Source: Thermoprotei archaeon | GTDB taxonomy: Archaea; Thermoproteota; Nitrososphaeria; Geothermarchaeales; JDFR-13 | Direction: 5' to 3' | DNA: 46,993 nucleotides | Assembly (NCBI GenBank): GCA_011043415.1 | Contig: DQXH01000042.1 | Coordinates: 1 to 46,993, forward strand | Shown: positions 43,605-46,993 of the stretch, one piece after another | Numbering within the stretch: the first letter of the stretch is position 1 | How the letters are laid out: each line of letters begins with the position of its first letter | The notes under the pieces: generated by a model | The model's input: only the letters and a program-made list of their open reading frames with translations | What the model was told of the DNA's origin: nothing | Databases searched by the model: none | Program-made: the position numbers and the translations under genes

Positions 43605-44600
43605 CAAGAAACTTCATTACTTAAAACCTCGTTTAAGGATATGTCTGTGAAATCTCTGGAATATCTTAATGGATATAAATTGATTCCAAGAGATGAAAAT
43701 ATACTATATTCCTACACTCCATTGATAGTAGGTTCAAGAGGGAGGGAACTATATGGAGATTTAATATATAGATTTAAGCATACTGAGTTGGATCATCCGA
43801 TCTTGGGTGTAGATTCTTCAATAATTCCATTAGCTGAATCCATAGATGGGTATGTATTTGCAATTAGAGGGGCTGCGGTACTATATTTTCCTGAAAACGA
43901 GAGTTATAAGGTATTGATAGAAGGTCCATTAATTTTCTATTTTAATAGGGAGGTATTAGTTTTTTTAGAGCAGTATATTAAAAGTAATGTTTTAAATAGG
44001 GTTAAGCGAGTTGTAAGCTATGTATACGCTAAGAAAATATTAATTAATGTATATGAATGGATATTCATCAGTAATCTATTAAACAGGTTCAGTAATACGA
44101 TTTTCTTGATCGATGGCGTTATAGAACCAAGATATCTATCCAATAAGTTCTATAGTGAAATTTATAGAACATCCATTGAACAAGATAACTACCTTATTGG
44201 TATTTCAAAGAGAAGTAGATATTTAAAATATTTTTCAGATATTGCGTCGATCTTAAGGTTTTTAAATATAGAGGGTATGATACAGATCGAGGTTCCAGGT
44301 AAATCATTTAGTAAAGTATATATAGGGTTGTTTAGGAGAGGGGGTTACCCCTTTAGAATAGATGTACCTAGGTATATGGATCTATCGGTTATAAATGAAG
44401 TATATTCAAGCAATTTATCTCTGATAGGTTATCCAGAGGTACTTAAGGAGGCCCACTTATTTTCATGTCTTAGGAAGAGGGATGCAGTGATATTAAGGGG
44501 AATTCTCGCCAGATTAGGGGTAAATATAGAGTTTAGTGAGCCATATCGTTCAATCGTACTAGGTTCGTTTGAAGGTGGTGTTGAATATGAGGCTATATAA
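43596..44600 (+). CDS. NurA-domain nuclease-like protein
   Basis: 334 residues. The RNase H-like NurA core is indicated by ILGVDSSIIPLAE (69-81, first acidic residue D73) and FLIDGVIEPRY (170-180, D173), with a later YIGLFRRGGYPFRID segment near 247 typical of the C-terminal part. NurA is a 5'-3' exonuclease that works with the HerA motor in end resection. The HerA-like gene starts 14 bases before its stop. No Mre11 or Rad50 genes are nearby, so this may be a paralogous pair. The start ATG is within an inverted repeat. Confidence 0.8.
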   Translation: MKIQETSLLKTSFKDMSVKSLEYLNGYKLIPRDENILYSYTPLIVGSRGRELYGDLIYRFKHTELDHPILGVDSSIIPLAESIDGYVFAIRGAAVLYFPENESYKVLIEGPLIFYFNREVLVFLEQYIKSNVLNRVKRVVSYVYAKKILINVYEWIFISNLLNRFSNTIFLIDGVIEPRYLSNKFYSEIYRTSIEQDNYLIGISKRSRYLKYFSDIASILRFLNIEGMIQIEVPGKSFSKVYIGLFRRGGYPFRIDVPRYMDLSVINEVYSSNLSLIGYPEVLKEAHLFSCLRKRDAVILRGILARLGVNIEFSEPYRSIVLGSFEGGVEYEAI

Positions 44601-46014
44601 GAAGGATGGGGATATAATTGAGATTATATCCTATCCATTTGAAAAGGTTTATAAAGGGGATTATCTAGTAGTCGAGGATGAGGAGAGGGATATAAAATTA
44701 CTTGTCCAGGTAATAGATATTAGCTACATAGACACACCAGGTATACTTGAAGAGCTTATTAGAGAAGGTCTAATTAAAGTGTCGGACTTCGAATATAGAG
44801 ATGAATTTGAATATAATAGGAGTATAAAGTTTCTAAGAGATACCAAGATTCTCAAATGTATGGTTAGGGGAGCTATTAGAAACAGCTCTATAGTGAGATT
44901 TGTAGATGATCTGCCATCTCGTGTCACATCTAGGATTAGGAGATTATCGTCTGGAGAACTCCTAAGCATGATTAATCAAAAGAGTAAATATCCGATTGAG
45001 CTTGGAGTAGATTTAATGGAGTATAAAGTCACAATAGATTTCTCGAAGTTAGATGGGTCCTTAACATTAATTACTGGTATGAAGGGTTCTGGGAAATCTC
45101 ATTTAGCTAAATTACTTGCAGAGGCGTTCTCTAAATACTATATCCCATATATTATATTCGATATTAATGAGGAGTATATTGGGTTGGGGGAGGCTGGATT
45201 AGCGGAGGTCCTCTCTCCAGGTAAAAATCTGTATTTTAATCTATCCTACTTAGGTAGGGAGACTCTGCTAGATGTATTGGTCAATGTATTAAATTTACCG
45301 GGTGTATCAGCGAATTTATTTAATGAAATATGGCAGTATATTGAGAGGAGGGGTTTAAAACCGACGATAGAGTTATTGATGGATTATATTGATAGAATAG
45401 TCAAGAATATAATGATTAAAGATGCATTAATTTCCCGCCTCATGATCTTAAGGTCATGTAAATTCATAAAGGAGGATTCGATAGATTTAAAGGAGTTATT
45501 TAGCAGGAGAAGGGGTGTCGTAATCCTACTTAAGGACTTATCTTCGGTTGAAAGGAGGGTTCTCGTGGAGATTCTGTTGAAGAAATTTTCAATATTACTA
45601 GAGTCCTCTCTACTTCCACCATTCTTCTTATTCGCTGAGGAGGCTCATATGTACATTCGAGATACATTCTGGGAGGATATAATCACTAGGATGCGTCATT
45701 TCGGTCTATTCACTATATTTATCACGAATCAACCCGACTCGCTTGACCACATGATATTCAGACAACTAGATAATGTATTTATATTTAGGTTTCTGAATGA
45801 CAGGGATTTAGAGGCCATATCAAGGGTATCTAGCATAGACTCTAGTACGGTGAAATCCATAGCCAAGGACTTAAGGAAGGGTCAAGTATTAATTATCGGG
45901 GAGGTCGTAGATCTATTTCCAATTATAGTAAACGTGAAGTCACTTGAATTTAATGTAGGGGGTAAGACTAGAAAGGTCCTGGAATATATAAGTGCATTAG
46001 GATCGAATCGCTAA
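44587..46014 (+). CDS. HerA-like DNA translocase (HAS-barrel ATPase)
   Basis: 475 residues from the ATG at 44587, preceded by AGGTGGTG; a TTG at 44569 opens the ORF. An N-terminal HAS barrel (about 20-55, YKGDYLVVED, IKLLVQVIDI) precedes a FtsK/HerA RecA-like ATPase with Walker A GMKGSGKS (164-171), IIFDINEEYIGL, Walker B FFLFAEEAHMYI (near 355) and sensor TIFITNQPDSLDH (near 380). A hexameric motor feeding NurA is the expected role. It overlaps nurA by 14 bases, so expression is coupled. It ends 18 bases past the stop of the convergent phosphatidyltransferase. Confidence 0.87.
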   Translation: MRLYKKDGDIIEIISYPFEKVYKGDYLVVEDEERDIKLLVQVIDISYIDTPGILEELIREGLIKVSDFEYRDEFEYNRSIKFLRDTKILKCMVRGAIRNSSIVRFVDDLPSRVTSRIRRLSSGELLSMINQKSKYPIELGVDLMEYKVTIDFSKLDGSLTLITGMKGSGKSHLAKLLAEAFSKYYIPYIIFDINEEYIGLGEAGLAEVLSPGKNLYFNLSYLGRETLLDVLVNVLNLPGVSANLFNEIWQYIERRGLKPTIELLMDYIDRIVKNIMIKDALISRLMILRSCKFIKEDSIDLKELFSRRRGVVILLKDLSSVERRVLVEILLKKFSILLESSLLPPFFLFAEEAHMYIRDTFWEDIITRMRHFGLFTIFITNQPDSLDHMIFRQLDNVFIFRFLNDRDLEAISRVSSIDSSTVKSIAKDLRKGQVLIIGEVVDLFPIIVNVKSLEFNVGGKTRKVLEYISALGSNR

Positions 46015-46602
46015 TTCCTTACTACCCTGATATATTCGATAGACTCTCTCAGCTAGAGTATATAATAAAAGTACGTTGATTAGAAGAATGAGTAGATCGA
46101 TATCTGTATATAGGGGTAGTAGTATAAGACCGAATCCAAGCGCCAATATTCTCTCGGCTCTCTCCATAAGTCCTACTCCACGCATATTGATATTATATTC
46201 AGCAGCCTTACATCTTCCATAGCTTATCAATAGTGACAGGCTTAGGAACGTTAATATATTTAGTGGATTGGGGTTAAGCCATGATGCCTGTACGAATATT
46301 ATGTAGATCACTTCCTCAACTCTATCGAGGTATGCATCTAATACCCCACCCCATGCAGATACCTCTCCTCTTATCCTAGCAACTGAGCCGTCTAGGGAAT
46401 CCATTAAACCTCCGAGTAAGTATATTATCGCGGATAAAGCTACTCCAAAATAATTTTTATATGTAAGTAATGTATATCCGGCGAGTATCGTCAGTATTAA
46501 TCCTAATATGGAGATATGCCATGCTTTAAAACCTATTGAGACTAGTATTTTTGCAATACTATTTGTAATGATACTTAATTTATCCCTGAATTTATTTAGC
46601 AT
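45997..46602 (-). CDS. CDP-alcohol phosphatidyltransferase (archaeal phospholipid head-group enzyme)
   Basis: 201 residues, integral membrane with about six helices. The complete family motif D-x2-DG-x2-AR-x8-G-x3-D-x3-D is present at about 68-90 (MDSLDGSVAR, then GGVLDAYLDR). Archaeal members attach serine, glycerol phosphate or inositol phosphate to CDP-archaeol; the length and absence of extra domains fit archaetidylinositol phosphate synthase, but the acceptor cannot be read from sequence. The start lies 60 bases from the divergent small zinc protein. Confidence 0.88.
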   Translation of the reverse strand: MLNKFRDKLSIITNSIAKILVSIGFKAWHISILGLILTILAGYTLLTYKNYFGVALSAIIYLLGGLMDSLDGSVARIRGEVSAWGGVLDAYLDRVEEVIYIIFVQASWLNPNPLNILTFLSLSLLISYGRCKAAEYNINMRGVGLMERAERILALGFGLILLPLYTDIDLLILLINVLLLYTLAERVYRIYQGSKELAIRS

Positions 46603-46662
46603 CTTAATCTATATAATCTCTGGAGGATAAATTAATATCTATACTCTTATTAGGTGGTATCA

Positions 46663-46854
46663 ATGGAATACTGTGATGTAGAAGGATGTAACCAGCCTGC
46701 TCATAGGTCGATATCCTATGATGATGCGATTAAATCGGGCTTGAGATTTAAGACTAAGAGGAGACGAGTTTATCTCTGTAAAGAGCATTATAAAATTTAT
46801 AAGAAGAATGTAAAGAAGTTTAAGAGGCTTGAAAAGTGGAGGTGGATGGGTTGA
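46663..46854 (+). CDS. Small cysteine/histidine (zinc-finger-like) protein
   Basis: 63 residues from the ATG at 46663, with TAGGTGGT nine bases upstream; a GTG at 46654 opens the ORF. CDVEGC (near 4-9), a histidine and YLCKEHYKIY (near 40) give a C-x4-C...C-x2-H zinc-knuckle-like pattern. The C-terminus is very basic (KKNVKKFKRLEKWRW). It may bind nucleic acid or the ribosome; it recalls small zinc proteins common in Thermoproteota. Its stop is overlapped by the start of the next gene. Confidence 0.65.
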   Translation: MEYCDVEGCNQPAHRSISYDDAIKSGLRFKTKRRRVYLCKEHYKIYKKNVKKFKRLEKWRWMG

Positions 46855-46993
46855 TTGATTTAGAAGATGTCAAAATAGGTATGCACTATATTCTAACACC
46901 TGACGGGTTATTATATGATGCTAGGGAATATGAGACGGATGATGAGGGTTTAAAAAGCCTTATTAGAAAGGAGGTTTTTAAAGAGGCTATAGA
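46842..46993 (+). CDS. Unidentified gene, 5' part only (cut by window end)
   Basis: An open frame runs to the window end. Possible starts are GTG at 46842 or TTG at 46851, the latter overlapping the previous stop. The product begins DLEDVKIGMHYILTPDG and continues through an acidic, helical stretch. About 50 residues are visible, not enough to name a family. It is probably co-transcribed with the small zinc protein. Confidence 0.55.
   Translation, partial: MDGLIDLEDVKIGMHYILTPDGLLYDAREYETDDEGLKSLIRKEVFKEAI

Overview
The window comes from the chromosome of an AT-rich TACK archaeon, most likely a thermophilic member of Thermoproteota. The evidence is an entirely archaeal/eukaryote-like information-processing set: Orc1/Cdc6, RadA, TFB, fibrillarin and Nop5, Gar1, SRP19, S8e, S30e, archaeal CCA-adding enzyme, GatD/GatE and Elp3. 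S30e, which is typical of Thermoproteota and relatives, and two tRNA genes with short anticodon-loop introns point the same way. Genes are packed, with many ATGA or TAATG overlaps and frequent 4-base couplings. No rRNA operon, CRISPR array or intact insertion sequence was seen. The lineage cannot be fixed more precisely from sequence reading alone.

Layout. 1-600: a frameshifted, truncated TnpB remnant abutting the 3' end of an intron-containing tRNA-Leu(GAG). 610-9644: a CinA-like protein, thioredoxin reductase, a membrane-anchored winged-helix regulator, PRPP synthetase, a THUMP tRNA methyltransferase, RNase Z, the UPF0201/UPF0200 pair, then ThpR, the CCA-adding enzyme and a COG2112-type kinase. 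This is largely tRNA maturation plus nucleotide metabolism. 9691-10976: an accessory island with an intron-containing tRNA-Pro(GGG), a free-standing LAGLIDADG endonuclease and, upstream of it, a run of four hairpins that share an 11-base loop pattern while their stems differ. This is the best candidate for something undescribed. 10977-16794: a small acidic protein, Orc1/Cdc6, AMMECR1, a MurG-like glycosyltransferase, AsnRS and RadA.

16869-23968: a large exported, C-terminally anchored surface protein, a diverged PiT-type transporter with its DUF47 partner, RNase HII, THEP1 NTPase, Trm1 and an FtsJ-type rRNA methyltransferase. 23978-30506: one long minus-strand series reading SMC, ScpA, ScpB, S8e, SRP19, Gar1, a short TFB and a small Cys-rich protein. 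A complete SMC-ScpA-ScpB set is notable because well-studied crenarchaea such as Sulfolobus lack canonical SMC-ScpAB. 30587-36920: a Mut7-C protein, two four-CBS proteins, an orphan, fibrillarin-Nop5 (the C/D-box methylation core) and a polysaccharide flippase.

37109-46993: S30e, Elp3, GatD-GatE, then three small proteins that pair a similar short N-terminal beta segment with a winged helix, followed by a NurA-like nuclease and a HerA-like ATPase, a CDP-alcohol phosphatidyltransferase, a small zinc protein and a gene cut by the window end.

As a whole the window serves RNA maturation and modification, tRNA charging, and chromosome replication, segregation and repair. The mobile or unexplained parts are concentrated at 1-600, 9690-10980 and 42211-46014.
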